Shown: positions 13,494-13,513 of the stretch, piece by piece | Layout: each line of letters begins with the position of its first letter | How positions within the stretch are numbered: the first letter of the stretch is position 1 | Assembly (NCBI GenBank): GCA_002327985.1 | Contig: DCVM01000133.1 | Span: 1-13,513, forward strand | Reading direction: 5' to 3' | Length of the DNA stretch: 13,513 nucleotides | Source: Syntrophaceae bacterium UBA2188 | GTDB lineage: Bacteria > Desulfobacterota > BSN033 > UBA1163 | Notes under the pieces: generated by a model | What the model saw: the letters and a program-made list of their open reading frames with translations, nothing else | What the model was told of the DNA's origin: nothing | Database searches by the model: none | Position numbers and translations under genes: made by a program

Positions 13494-13513
13494 TGATGGA
13501 CTCGTAAAAAGTC
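13494..13513. repeat. Edge of a second copy of the MITE-like element, cut by the window end
   Basis: TGATGGACTCGTAAAAAGTC matches the left end of the element at 4347-4366 at 19 of 20 bases, in the same orientation. Only the terminal repeat is in view; whether the hairpins follow is unknown. Confidence 0.6.

Overview
The window looks like chromosomal DNA of a free-living anaerobic bacterium with moderate GC, most likely Desulfobacterota (former Deltaproteobacteria) or a close relative. This rests on gene content and not on any marker phylogeny: a class II (B12-dependent) ribonucleotide reductase, a desulforedoxin-like mini-protein beside a rubrerythrin-like diiron protein, a TAXI-type TRAP transporter, a PduO-type cobalamin adenosyltransferase, and intergenic DNA full of short tandem and palindromic repeats.

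Layout. An inositol-3-phosphate synthase (+) opens the window and converges on, and overlaps tail to tail with, a lipoprotein metallopeptidase. That lipoprotein gene is last in a minus-strand cluster reading TAXI solute-binding protein -> DUF1850 -> 4TM/12TM TRAP permease -> lipoprotein peptidase, driven by a near-consensus sigma70 promoter at 5946-5974. Upstream on the same strand are the cobalamin adenosyltransferase and a fumarate-reductase/NadB-like flavoprotein. Next comes a tight minus-strand operon: DUF3108 protein -> rubrerythrin-like protein -> a 55-aa desulforedoxin-like protein. A nitrilase-superfamily amidohydrolase (+) diverges from it. The last gene is nrdJ (-), whose promoter carries a good NrdR box. 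The final 388 bases hold that promoter and a run of hairpins.

How the genes relate. TAXI, DUF1850 and TRAP permease form one secondary uptake system for an unknown organic acid. The adenosyltransferase makes the adenosylcobalamin that NrdJ needs. The rubrerythrin-like and desulforedoxin-like proteins look like a split peroxide/superoxide defence pair.

The most unusual structure is a 133-bp MITE-like element (4348-4480) between the DUF1850 and permease genes. It has 20-bp imperfect terminal inverted repeats, a 6-bp flanking direct repeat, and two inverted hairpins that differ by compensatory base changes. Its right end supplies the last codons of the DUF1850 gene. The outer edge of a second copy runs off the end of the window. 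No defence system, CRISPR array, phage, tRNA or rRNA was seen.
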